Below the pieces are notes generated by a model. It was not told the DNA's origin. It worked only from the letters and a program-made list of their open reading frames with translations, and ran no database searches. From NCBI RefSeq assembly GCF_000143415.4, contig NW_003314289.1, positions 1,704,790-1,768,789 on the forward strand: a DNA stretch of 64,000 nucleotides, given 5' to 3'. Below are positions 11,980-23,599 of this stretch, in pieces. The position numbers and the translations under genes are program-made. Position 1 is the stretch's first letter. The number at the start of each line of letters is the position of its first letter. Source of the DNA: Selaginella moellendorffii (taxonomy: Eukaryota; Streptophyta; Lycopodiopsida; Selaginellales; Selaginellaceae).

Positions 11980-12620
11980 TTAATGCATTTCTCCCATGAC
12001 AGTTAAAACGTTAGAAGCCAAAAAGCTAGTTGAGGGAGGCATATCAACTATGTGAGTTCTTGTTAAGCTTTCTATCAATCTAGACTGCAATATGGACTGT
12101 AGCAGTGGGCACAACTGAACACCACCTAGATAAACTATTTGCACAAGAATGCCATCACCAATTGCCTTAAGCACTGTGTCCATCTTAAGAAGTGAATTTG
12201 AGCCATTCAGGCTGTTGATGCAGTCAATGATGATCCCCTTGAGCTCGGGCGAGTACCCAACAACGTTCCAAATCATTTGGTCATATTCTTTTGACACCAA
12301 GATCCACTTCTTTACTTGTCCAGCTCCTGCCACTGTTGAAACGACCTTACACTCCTCCGTTGTAAAACTTCACAACAGCATCCCGAGTCCCTTGTGCCCT
12401 CATGTCAAGGAATATATGTCAAGCGCAAGCAATCTCAGCTATTCTTCATGCTCGCATTTGTCTGGAATACCCTCTGCCTTTGAGAAAACTACATGCCAGT
12501 TAGAGGCATACATCGAAGACCATTGACAGAATCCCCTCCACTGTCAGGTTCCAGGTTTCTTTGCTTACATCCCTTGTGAGAGGTGATGGAGGAAGCTTAC
12601 ACCAAACGCTGACCTGGACA
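11980..12620 (-). pseudogene. Unidentified broken gene
   Basis: The minus strand carries protein-like sequence that can be followed across several stops and frame changes. It starts near 12615 (SVWCKLPPSPLTRDVSKETW), continues with TVEGILSMVFDVCL, and enters a clean 117-codon frame (11980-12333) containing KGIIIDCINSLNGSNSLLKM and HIVDMPPSTSFLASNVLTVM. Base composition is closer to the host genes than to the surrounding repeats. I do not recognise the family. It reads like part of a large helical-repeat protein, but that is only an impression. Confidence 0.4.
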
Positions 12621-12737
12621 TCAGTCACCATGTCAAACTAAACCCTAAACCTTTCTTCTTTCTCCTTTTAAAAAATATTTATCGGACAACTTTTATTGAA
12701 TTTTAAAACTTGGGCGGGACTATGGAATTTAGGGCAA

Positions 12738-14182
12738 ATGGCAGACGAGGAGGACGGCGACCCAGCACCACCAGAAGCCGCGGCGCCACCGTCGGCGCCA
12801 CCGCCCCGCCAGGGCATCACTGTTGCCTCTTCTTCGGGCCTCGCGCGCCGCCCGTCCCAGCGCGGCATCCTCATGGCAATGCAGCAGCGCAGCCGGAACG
12901 CGGCGCTCACGGGATTGCTCCAGGCTAGGGTAATGTGGTCGGTCATCAATCTCCCCAGTGGCGTGATCCGCCGGAGCTCCAGCCTCGTCCACAATGCCGT
13001 GGGATTGGCGGAAGGCGCACTGGGCGCGCTGGGCGATCTCGCCAAGAACACCGGCGCCACTGGCGGATTCGTGGTCCAGCAGGCGATCCAGGGCGGCCGC
13101 CTCCTCCTCGACGCCGGCGGCATCGGCCGCGGCCAGTCGCGAGCGCCGCCAGTGCGCAGGACCTTCGCCGGCTCCATGGAAGCCATGACGTTCGTGCGCA
13201 ACTTCGACATGGAATTCGGCCATGGCCGACCGGATTTCGAGAAGTCGAGCTTCGTGGAGGCGGTGTCCCGGGCCGTCCAGGATTACAAGCTCATGTTTGC
13301 GTACCTCCACTCATCCGAGAACGCGGGATCTCTCGAGTTTTGCCGGAGAACTCTGTGCTCGCAGGAGGTGGTGGAGTTTGTCAACGCCAACTTTGTGTCG
13401 TGGGGAGCGGACGTCCGGAGCAGCGAAGGCTTCCAGATGAGCATAAGCTTGCGAGCTCCTGGTTTTCCTTTTTGCGCTGTCGTTGGAGCGTCCTCGCCAC
13501 AGCATTTGTTGGTGTTGCAACAGGCAGGTACTTGGCTCGCTTTTTCCACGCTTTCTTTTTTTTTTTCGTCCTGATTCTTTGTGATATTTTTCCCTGGCCA
13601 ACTTTTGCTTTGTGTTCTTTGTTGGTCTTCTTCCCTTTGTCTGACGCCTAGCTTTTTCTCCTCTGTTTTATTGTTCTTCCCCCTTGGCTTGGCTGGCTGG
13701 TTTTTCATGTTATTGTTCTCATGTGTTTCCTTTTTCAAAGGTGAATGGTCAAATGTCTGGGCTGGAGCTGATTTCCACGCTGCGACGAGTTCTAAAACAG
13801 CACGGTGGAGCCCTCTCGGTTGCACGATCTGAACAAGCCGAGATTGCAAAGTACCGGCGTTTACGTGATGCAGCAGCGAATCAGGCCTTGTTGGTCCAAG
13901 TAAGATATACAATTCCTTCTTTCTGTCCTTGTCTCGTTCTTTTCTTCCTTTTTCATGGAGAGATAGAAACAAAAGAGAAAAAAGATGATATCTTCGCTAT
14001 CTTAGTATTATATGTCTCGGCACTTCTCACCTCGTTGCCCCTGCTCGTGGTTGGAACAGGCGCGGTCACCGCAGCAGGGGGTCCACGACAAGAAAGCCAG
14101 TGATTCCGAGGAGAGCAACAACAAGAAGAAGAGCGTGGCTCCTGCTCCGAGGCGGCGGAAATGGTTCTTTCTCAAGAGCTGA
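12738..14182 (+). CDS. UAS-domain protein (FAF2/UBXD8-like), no UBX domain
   Basis: Three exons: 12738-13523, 13741-13899, 14060-14182; 355 residues. After a Pro/Ala-rich N-terminus and a weakly hydrophobic middle, residues about 150-285 form a UAS domain, the thioredoxin-like fold of FAF1/FAF2/PUX10 proteins (MTFVRNFDMEFG, FAYLHSSENAG, VEFVNANFVSWGADV, GFPFCAVVG), followed by the helical LEQ/RRLRD-type segment. Animal and plant relatives usually end in a UBX domain that binds Cdc48/p97. Here exon 3 gives a short Ser/Lys/Arg-rich tail ending RRRKWFFLKS and a stop. The start was chosen as the first ATG in the long frame (MADEEDGD). Intron 1 keeps frame only if a GC donor (CAG|GCAGGT) is used with AG at 13739-13740. 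A role in p97-linked protein degradation or lipid droplets is inferred from the family only. Confidence 0.75.
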
Positions 14183-16266
14183 GGCAAGCTTCGATCAAGG
14201 TGAGAGTTTGTTCGCAGGGTTAGAAACTAAGTTTGTTTTCTCTCTCGGTGTTTCTACCGCTGCAGCGATCATGCGGCGGGGAAAAGAATGTCCGGCTCCA
14301 ATTGGGGCGCGATTAAAGAAAGGCCGGTCAAACAAGCAAGCACAGCTAAGCTCGATTGATTCGAGCGGGCGAGCGAGCAAGGGAACAAAAAAAAAGGAAA
14401 AGGTTGTAAGTTGCTCGCTAAAAGCTGAGTCGAGTTGGTTGCTCGAGAACTTAACTCGCACTGAATTTGGATCTCGTCGCAACTGCCAATGAAGAACACA
14501 TGCGCTGAATTGATTGGACGATTCTTCTCTCGTCTCGCAACTTTCTCCGCATTATAGAGAGATGTACGCTTTGGAGCTAATGCTGGTACGGCCGTCGCCT
14601 AGTTGCCCCAGCCACGGCCGTATGGTTCTATCTCCACGCACAGTCCATTGAACGATTCAACCATCTTTTTTTCTCGCTTTGGTTTTGCTTGCTTTGGACA
14701 AAGAGAAAAAGGAGATACACATTGATATCTCGGCTCATCATCGCATCGCAGCCTCCCCCGTGCCCACTTTGACTCTGAACTCCGCCACCTTACTTGATGC
14801 CGGGGTGATCAGCGACATGCATGACGTAGCAAGCAAGCCCCTGCCACCTTTTACAATATTAAATACAATTTCCTGGCTCATTGTCAACACAAACACCATC
14901 ATCATCTTGCATAGCAATTGCAATCCCTCGTCAGGCTTGAATGGGGAGGGAGTAGAAGAAGAATGAGAAGCTTTTGCTTGTGGGCAAGAAAGAGCATCAC
15001 TTTCTCTGGGAATTTGACTTTGATTTGTTGCAAGAGAGAGGGATTTCAAGGAAAGGCCTGCTACTTTCTGCTACTGTTGTTGCTGCTGCTGCTGCTGCTG
15101 GCTGGAAGAAGAAAGAGAAAAAAGAGAAAGCAAGAAAATAAAAGGTGGTGTGCAATTAAGTAAATGGGGGCTTCCAAAAGCAGGTCTCTTTCCAGCTCAT
15201 GCACTGTTGTGTTTAATCCAGACCACCATTAATCCAGAGGGTTTGGTTGGCGTGCCATTTTACCACTAGATAGCCCCCCCAACCCCCCTTTTTCAATCAA
15301 GTTACCACACCAGTCAACATTGTCTCTTCACTTTTGAAGTGGACTCTCCATCCATTCCATTCCACATTTCATGGGAAAAAAATCTGCAGAGAAAGGCCAG
15401 CATTTTTCTTAAGAGCAGGAGTGTGACCATACAATTGGGCTAGTTCAATTGTTTCAATGTTGGCTATCAAACTTGGCCATGATCCTTCTTGGCTCTACAA
15501 GTTACAACTATGGATTTCATACTCTTGAACTATGCCACTTTCAACTCTGCAACTCCCCCAAGAAGCACTTAGGTGCCTTCACTCATGAAACTACAACCAA
15601 ATTTACTACATTGCCCGAATCCCATGAATTCTAACAAGTTTCACTCCCTCTCTTGCTTGCTTGCTTATAAGTTGTAATAACTCTCTCCCATCCCACCAAA
15701 CTCTGAAAGCTCTGTGGACTTTCTTTGCGTCTTGCCCTAGACAAAGCTTGGGAAAAAGTCCCATGCGCGTCCAATGTGGCCTGGCTGGCTGGCTACACAA
15801 CACACACACGAGCTTTTGTCTTGGTGTTTAAGCATTAGGGCGCCATATGTGTTGGTCACGTGGCAAGTATCATGCCCACGTCACTTCTACGTGGACCAGC
15901 CAAGATTTCGAGCTCTCGTTTGAATCAACACCAAATCTCGTCTCAATATATCCAAACAAACGAGCATCTATGTAAAACAAGCTTTGTTGCATATCAAGAT
16001 CCAGGCTATGATCCAAAGCATGATGATATTATAGATTTCAAAGTTTTTTAGTATGGTTGGTGGTCTGGACACTTCGTTTTCTTTTTGCCAAATCATGCCA
16101 TGCTGCTACTGGGATATCGATCGATCGATCGATCGAGAGGGTGTCTAGCAGCAGCAGCAAGTGTGCAAACAGTGGGATCTCTTCTCTCTCTCTCTCTCTC
16201 TCTCGCTCGCTCGATCGATCGATCCATCCAAAAGAAGAGGATGGTTCTAATCCAAGCTCTCGATGA
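14183..16266. other. Intergenic sequence between convergent genes, no gene seen
   Basis: Short open frames occur but none resembles a protein. The stretch contains a short CTG run near 15082-15104 and the GATC/CT arrays described separately. It should hold the 3' ends of the UAS gene (+) and of GH3 (-). Confidence 0.5.
16115..16228. repeat. (GATC)n - (CT)n - (GATC)n compound microsatellite
   Basis: A GATC/CGAT run near 16117-16136 and another near 16208-16224 flank a pure CT run at 16179-16204. It lies 40-150 bp past the GH3 stop codon, so it is probably in or next to the GH3 3' UTR. Confidence 0.85.
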
Positions 16267-16990
16267 TCAATGCACGCCATTGGAGTTCGCCCACTGCGGC
16301 CGCACGGGCGACCACTTTGGCAACCGGGGACTGAAGTAGCTGCTCACCACCCGGGCATTGAGGAGCTCTACGATGGGCGTGAACTTGACGCAGCGCGGGG
16401 TCTTGTACTGGTTGATGGAAGCCCCGCGGCTGAGCGCGTAGTCCATGAGCTGATCGAAAGTCCCCGGCTTCACCACCTTGATCTCTAGAGGACCGATGCT
16501 TCGATCCGAGGCTCTCCCCTGCCGGTAGACGCTGTCCAGCGATTCCTCGATGGCCAGGCAGCACTCCTCGAGCACGTCCTTCGGGATGGGCGAGGAGCTC
16601 CGGAGCTCCCAGAAGAGGACGTAGTGGCCGGGGATGGTGGTGGTGTCGGCGTAACTCGTGTACTCGATGAGCCGGGCGCCGTAGCTGGACTCGATGCCCG
16701 CGGTGGCGCTGCGCACGGCCTTGGCTAGATCCTCCTCGCCCGTCTTGTCCGAGTCGATGCTCAGCACGACGTTCTTGCGGCACACGAAGGCGAATTGGGG
16801 CGCCGAGTTGTGGAAGCCCGTGACGCGGAGGATGTCGCCCACGCGGTACCGGCACAGCCCTGTCGAATCAGACGGCGTGATCATCAGCCTTGGAGGATCC
16901 CCACAAAAGAAGAGAGAAAGCAAAGGTGGTGACCAGAGTAAACTCAGCTATGGCTGCCAAGAACACACATATAGCACACCCACTGTCACG

Positions 16991-17021
<31 letters not shown>

Positions 17022-18515
17022 CGCCAAAGGAAAGCTTAGAAGCTTCCCTCTATCAGTCGAGATCGATGATCTTACCTGCGTAGGTGGTGATGACGAGCTC
17101 GTACTCGTGACCCATCTTCACGTCCACGAGCTCCACCAGCTCGGACGGATCCGGCACCCTGGCCGCCTTGCTCTTGCCGCTCTTGGGCTTGATCTTCTTC
17201 TTGGCAACGTTATCGTCCTGGTCGGATGAGGAGGAAGCCGCGGAGTCCTCGTCGGAATCATGGTGGAGCACGGGCAAGAACTCAAAGTACGCCATGTTGG
17301 GCAGCAGAGTGTACGAGACTTCCGATGGCGGGCACAGCGGCTGGAGATTGATCCCAAAGTAGCACTCAGAGGAAGCGTACATGGTGCACACGAGCGGCAG
17401 CCCCCCGGAGTAGTAGTCGAGCGTGGGGATGTACTGCGCCATGGTGCCGGTGACGATCACGTCGATATACTTGGTGTTTGGCCACAGCCGCGCGATGATG
17501 CCGGCCCATGACTCCTTGCGGCACTGCTCGGCGATGTCGTCGGCCAGCGCCGGGTCGGGGCGTGGCATGAGCGCCAGCACCGCGCGGCGCGCCGCTGCGT
17601 CCACAACCAGCTCGTTGAGCCCGCCCGCGCGGATGTCGTCGCACAGCTCCCGCCAGTGGGTCTCGAGGAAGCGGATGGCGCGCAGGAATCCCGAGGCGAA
17701 GACCGCGCCCATGCGAAGAACTTCGTGGCGCTGGAGGAGGCCGCACAGGAGCTGGCAGTACATGCTCTGGTGCGCGTCGGGGCAGAGCACGGTCTCGTTG
17801 GGGCTCGTGTAGACGTTGCAGGGATCGTAGGGGCGCTCCGTGAAGTAGCGGCTCTTGTAGTAGCTGGTGAGCACCGGGCGCGCGAGGAGGCCGCCCGGGG
17901 TCTTGGCCTCGGATTTGATGAAGAAGAGGTACATCCCTTTGCCTTGATCCAGTCCCGGGAGATACCTGCGCAGCGCATGCACGAGTTTGTCAATCGCTAG
18001 CTCGAGCGCGATCAAGCTCGAGACCACACTCACTGGTTCATCACGGGCATGAGGAGGCTGTAGAGCAGGCAGCGGCGCTCGAATTCTTCCGAGATGGTGG
18101 GCATGAGTTTCCTCTGGCCAGCCGACGTTCCCGAGCTGGGAGGAGCAAAATTGTGAGTACCAACATCGAGATCGCCATCGCCCAACATCGCAAATGGAAA
18201 GAAGGATCGAGAATTTCTTTCTTACCTGGTGAGGAACTCGGAGATGGGATGGGCGGAGAGGATGGGCGAGGTGTCGCCATTGGCAATGCGTTGGATCTCG
18301 GGCTCGAGGTCCTCGTAGGTGATGACGGGCAGGCATTGGCGGAACGAGGCCTTGTCGGTGCGGCCATTGAGGCCGTGGCGTTTGAGGTACTCGGTGTGAG
18401 CATTGCGCTCCAGGATGGCCGACAGCACCGCCGACTGGACTTCCGCCGCCTCGCTCGTCACCTTCTCGATGAACTGCAAGGCTTGCTTCTCGCGCTCCTT
18501 GTGCTCCAGATTCAT
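16267..18515 (-). CDS. GH3: GH3-family acyl-acid amido synthetase
   Basis: Four exons on the minus strand: 18515-18226, 18135-18034, 17965-17076, 16859-16267; 624 residues, close to the family norm of about 600. GH3 enzymes adenylate a hormone acid (auxin, jasmonate or a benzoate) and join it to an amino acid in the cytosol. All three ATP/AMP motifs are present: [10 protein letters not shown] (about 97-106, split from exon 1), [14 protein letters not shown] (about 324-337) and YRVGD (about 432). Substrate cannot be read with confidence. Unusual is an insert of about 40 residues after the FEFLP block, acidic-Ser ([14 protein letters not shown]) and then Lys-rich ([12 protein letters not shown]). 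The start MNLEHKE is the first ATG that fits the family. An ATG 66 bp further upstream in the same frame is possible. A TATA-like TATATAG and a TGTCTC element lie upstream. Confidence 0.93.
16988..17022. repeat. (AATC)n microsatellite in the last GH3 intron
   Basis: About eight AATC units inside the intron at 16860-17075. The intron is 216 bp, three to four times longer than most introns in this window. Confidence 0.9.
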
Positions 18516-18760
18516 CTTGCCTTTGCGAAGTTGCTGCGAGTTTTGCGGGGGGCGCGTGTGATCTTCTCTCCTCTGCAACACTATATAGAGCTCAGATTAT
18601 CGTTCCAGCGGTGAAATGCTTCATGCAATTCTCTTGACCCCTTCCACCACCATTACCAGCACCACCACACCACCACAGACAATGGATCAACAAGGAATGG
18701 ATGTTCCAAATGATGAGGGGAGCCTAAAGGAGGGGCGCCAAGCACAAGAGACATACCACC
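18516..18760 (-). promoter_or_regulatory. GH3 proximal promoter with TATA and an AuxRE-like site
   Basis: A TATATAG sequence lies at 18582-18588, about 70 bp before the GH3 start. The minus strand has TGTCTC at 18748-18753, about 235 bp before the start. TGTCTC is the auxin response element known from GH3 promoters. One six-base match can arise by chance, so auxin control is only a suggestion. Confidence 0.4.
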
Positions 18761-21700
18761 ACCACTAGCAAAAGAAAAGTGTGGAGGAAAAGAGAAGAGA
18801 TCTCTATTGGCGAGCAGACGAGCGAGCAAGGGTGTTTGGCAGCCTATCTATGCCTAGAGCGTCGCTTTGTGTATAGACTAGAGCGTGTATATGTACGATC
18901 CAGTGGAGCGAGCGTGTGTGTTGTATTTGTAGGTAGTCCACGAGACCAAAAGCCCAGGGAAAAGCACACCGGCAAAGGGAGAAAAAGAGTGCTAGCGTCT
19001 TTGACAACAAGCAAGGGATATGGAGTGAAGTTCTCACTCGCTCAACTCGAGCTCTAACTTATTCACTCTGGGAAGAAAGATCACACACAAGCCTGAGAGA
19101 CTGGAAGAGAAAGAAGAGATAAAAAGAGAGGAGTGTTTGAGCGAGGTGTTTACCACAAGGACGGATTTTATAGAGACGAAGGAGGGACCCTTCGTGAAAA
19201 ATGAAAATAAAAAAGAGAGAGAAAAAGAGCTCTTTTTTTCTTCTTCTCGTTGCGGTGGGACCGAAGCGAACTAACACCAAACCAAAGTACCACAGACCAA
19301 GGACTCGTATTACTCTCTCTCGCTCTCCCAGCAAAAGAAGGTCGCAATTTTCAAAGGGGGCTAAAACAGCTTTTGGCGAGCTCCGATGAGTGAGTGAGTG
19401 AGTGATGAATGAATGAATGAATGAATGAATGAATGCAACCGGGGAGCGAGCGAGCGAATTGTTGGGAAATTTTTATACGCGCAAGGAGGAGGAGCCCAGA
19501 GAGATTTCCCTGAATCCAAAAACCTCTTTTGACCATTCAAAGGGAGGAGTCATGGGGGTGTGTTCTTGCTTGGCGAGATCTCGCGCGCAGAGCTAGCTGG
19601 GATGTTGGAGGACTGACCGACTTTATAAAAACACGCTCTTTTGTTTGGAGAGCATTGTTTATACAATTGAGGAGCGCGAGATGGAAGAAGAAGAAGAAGA
19701 CGACGAGGAAGAATGAAAACAATGCAGGGCTTCTTAATGCACAGCACAGATTATGCTGCTGCCAGGAGCCAGTGCGTGCAAATCGCGAAGAAAAACAAAC
19801 CATGTTTTAGAGAACCCATGACACAAAACACCCACCTTTAGCGAGAGATCTTCCTTAGAACTTGTGAACGTAAGAGTCGGGATTTGTTATCTTTGTTTGA
19901 TCCGGATCTCTTAGGAGATCGAGAGCGAGCGAGCGAACAAGCGCGTGATCGATCGAGAAAGAGAGAAGGCCGGAAAGGCTCTTGATGCAAAGCTAACATC
20001 TCCTCCATGGTTTATATAGTCCCCGTCTCTTGGAGGCTGGGATATTCGTGGGCGAATATGCTGCTGGCTTGCACAGGGACATGATCATCATCGTTATCAG
20101 GCAACAAGGAAGCATTGTTGGAAATTGTTTCAGTGTTTTGCCGCTGTTCATCCATGTCGTCACGACTCCATCTTCCTCGTTCTCTCTCACTTGCATGGCC
20201 CGGCACCAGACACGGACTCGTTCGTCTATAAACGCCACCGCCACCGCCGCCACAGCCACCGCCAATTTACAAAGTAAAAACTTGTTCCATTCCATTCCTC
20301 TCGCCATGGATCGAAGGAGAGAACCGAAGTTCCACCACCCAAGTTTAAAGGAGGTGGCCCAGATTTACATGCGTAAGACACCAAGCACAAGTTTCTATCT
20401 CACTTGATGACCCAAGGTGGCATTTAATGACCAGGGGACCAAACCCAAAAGAAAAATAAAAAAAAATTCACTCGGGGAGGCTTTGACTGGTCAACCCATT
20501 GACCGCGTAGAATGTACGACACGACCTCCTCCAAATCTAGGAGGCCTACCGCACGTGAGATGGGCCACTCCGCCAGCCACAGCCAGCCAAACAAATGCCC
20601 TAATTACTCGCACTCCGCCACCCTGCAGCGTGGATTTATGGCAAATGCTTTTGCGCAGCGTCGCAGGAAACACGAAAGGAGGAGTTGTGCAAGCGAGCTA
20701 GCGAGCGCCGAGGAGGAACAAAAGTAACAGCGACTGGAATGGAGAAGGATTGCCAGGAATGCGACCACCATTTTATCTTCCACCACCTTTTCTCTTCTTT
20801 GTTTTCTCTGTTTGTTTGTGATATGAACTATCTTTTTAAGCATGGTCCGGGGACCCCGGGATTGCATGAGTGATCCACTCAACCGAAATCTCTCCCCGCC
20901 TTGTTTGTGTTGCGTTGTTTATTGGTACGGAGGGCTCTTTCTTTGGGAGACAGGATCCCCGTCCTGGGGATGGATCGAATCTAGCGAGAGAGATTGAATA
21001 ATACTCCGCAAGCTCTAAAGGGGGGCCAGCAGCACGCGTTTACAGGATGAGGATTACAGGCTCACCGCAGCTCTGGCCGGACGGGGCTTTGGTGGTAGTT
21101 ACGGAAACTCACAGAACATTCGTTTGTTTTGTGGAGAAAATGGTCCTTTTCATCAGAAGCGTAATCTATTCAAGTTATTTTATAAGGTTGTGCAACATGA
21201 GATGAACAGAGTGTTGCTGCTGCTGTTGTTGTTGGGTTTGTGCTGTTGCTGTTTGTCCAATCCAGCCAAGCGTGCAAGTGATGTACCACTGTTGCAATTG
21301 ACATCGTCCTAGGTGCTTTTTGCACAACCACCGTTGACACATCAAATCGTCGCAAAAGCACCGTGCTGTCAGCATGCCACCCAACAACCAGCAAACAATA
21401 AGCAGCCACAGCAGCAACCCCCCGCCCCCTCTCCACAGCGCCCACGCTCGCCTCCAAAAACCTCTAAACTTACAAAACCACTCGGGTGATCAAGCAAAAC
21501 AGTGGGCTGATCAAGGGCGGTGGAGATGATTACGTGAATGATTGGGTTGGCATGCATGATTGGTGGCATAGTATAGCCTAACACGATGTGTGTGAAGCTT
21601 GTGTGTGCCAAGCCAGGAACCCCACTCGGTGGATCCCTTTTCGTTTCTTCCAGTGCGTTCAATGAAATGCACAGTTGATTCATGAGTTTGCACAGCCCCC

Positions 21701-23599
21701 ACCGATGGATGGATGGATGAACGCTCGCCAACGACGTGATAGCTATCTTGTCGTATAGCGAGTACGGCACGACGGGAATTGGAGTGCATTGAAGCATAGC
21801 GGAGGAACAGGCCGTACCATATTCTTCCTGTCTATGTGGGTTTTGTTGTTGTTGTTGATGATGATGATGAAGAAGCGGGATGCTTTTTGGTAATAGTACT
21901 AGTTGCTTTGCTGCTGCTGGCTGCTGCTGGCTGCTGCGGCTGGCTGCTCTGGTGCTGTCGCTGCTGCTCTCGCTATACGCCGATTTTTTTACACAGTGGT
22001 GGTGTGTGTTTTTGTGGTTGGCTGGTTTTTATGAGGGGGAAAGATCGGCCGGCCCAGACGTGGAATCTTGAATAGTCGCGTTCGTCCAAGTGTTGTGCTT
22101 TCTTATGTGAGGCTCTTTAGCAGACAAGTCTTGCAAGGCCAGCCAACAAAGCGATGTCTTTTACGCATTTGGAAGTGGGGGAAATGTCTGGCTGTGCCGG
22201 CAGAAAAGACGGGGCTTGTCGGGTGTGTACCCAACGTGCCCAGCTGGTCTGGCAGGGCAGGCCCCGGGCAATGGACCCCCTCGCTCGCCCATGAACCCTA
22301 TTCGCGCCCTCGTCGCCTCCGCCACCTTTTGTTCTAATGCGGGTCAACCCCCTGTGGACATTGTTGAGATTCCGCGGGGGCGCAATTTGCTGGTGGAGGA
22401 GCAAGCAAGCACAGAGAAACATGTAGATGGCGCAGTAACTTGTGTGTTGTCCTGTCTCTTTGACCCCGTGATCTTGTACAGCTTCGTCGATTCGCAAATC
22501 ACCTCTTGCGGAGGGGAGAATCTTTGAGTTTTCGCGCTTGGCGGTTGCTTGGAACTCTGGATCTTCTATTGCGACGAATTCTCTTCTCTTTCTAAGTTCC
22601 TGTGCTGGCTACTTGAGAGCCTTAAAGTTGGTCGTTTTTTTCTTTCTTTTTCTTTCCAGGTTGATGTGAGCTGCCCTTGTTTGATCCGAACCGAGCACAT
22701 CGATCCATTCGGGCTCGAAACTTCTGGGCGCGCACGAAAACGATGTGAGAGGGGAGGAGTAAATTTGTGCTGTGCTCCCTCACTTTCTTCGCCTTGATGG
22801 CGTCGAGGAGAGTACGGTGGTCCTGCATGTCGACGGCCGAAAGCCGACGTGCAGAGAACTAAGGAATCACGCCTTTGAAACTCAGCAAACTCACCAGTGC
22901 CAAACTTTTTCTTACACACACAATGGCTTAATGTTACGTACCCGGAACAACAAAGAAGTCATCCCGCCATGGAATCGTCCCGTACGTAGGTACGGACCCC
23001 TGAAAGAGCAACGTTTTAGCGGCGTTTTGAGGAAGTTCCTCCGCAGTTCGAGTTGATCACGCTGTACGTTTGCCCCCGCCCCCCCCCAACATTGACTCCG
23101 CATCCATAGGCCTGCTAAGTTTAAGCCGTCGATCGACACACGACTCTTGTGGATTCCATTGGAAAGGAGTGAAAAAGTCCAATGCTTTTGTTTCTCCACG
23201 ATCACCGATCGGCTAGTGGGCCTTGATCCCCCAGGGTCCATGTCTAGCTGTGTCAAACACGATCAAAGGCTTACGAATCAAAGCAATATCCGCGGACAAA
23301 CGAAAGTCTCCCATTCCAAAGTTGAATCGCGAGCATTCGCTTGCGCATGGCTTCGGTCATTCTCAACACGTGGTTTGGATCTAGATTGTTTGGAAGTCAA
23401 GATTGGAGAAAGGTCAGAGCTTTTTACGTGCTAAGTGTCAATCCAATGCTACAACTTGCAAGGCTAGCATTTGCTGTAGCCTAAAACTCATGTGTACGTG
23501 CCAACTTGAAAGATGGCCATGCATGGCATTTGCTGTAGCCTAAAGCGTCCGCACGTGTTTAGTGAATAAGTCGTCCATCGTCCTTCGCCGGTGCCGAAC
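18761..23599. other. Long intergenic region, no gene supported
   Basis: Many short open frames on both strands, none with family resemblance and none with a convincing intron-exon chain. It contains simple repeats: GAGT/GAAT at 19387-19434, short CGAGCGAG runs, GTT/GAT/CTG runs at 21841-21960. A 33-codon frame at 20306 has a good ATG context but no recognisable product. Confidence 0.5.
19387..19434. repeat. (GAGT)n(GAAT)n microsatellite
   Basis: About four GAGT units run directly into about seven GAAT units. Confidence 0.9.

Noticed and set aside
12729-13310. 193-codon and 180-codon minus frames and a 238-codon plus frame over the UAS gene
   Set aside because: The GC-rich first exon leaves several frames open; only the frame with the UAS motifs is meaningful.
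15082-15104. Run of CTG codons as part of a coding exon
   Set aside because: Simple repeat; surrounding frame has no protein character.
20306-20407. Small plus-strand frame of 33 codons with good ATG context and a TATA-like sequence about 80 bp upstream
   Set aside because: Too short, no family resemblance and no supporting neighbour signal. It may be chance, though it could be tested with RNA data.
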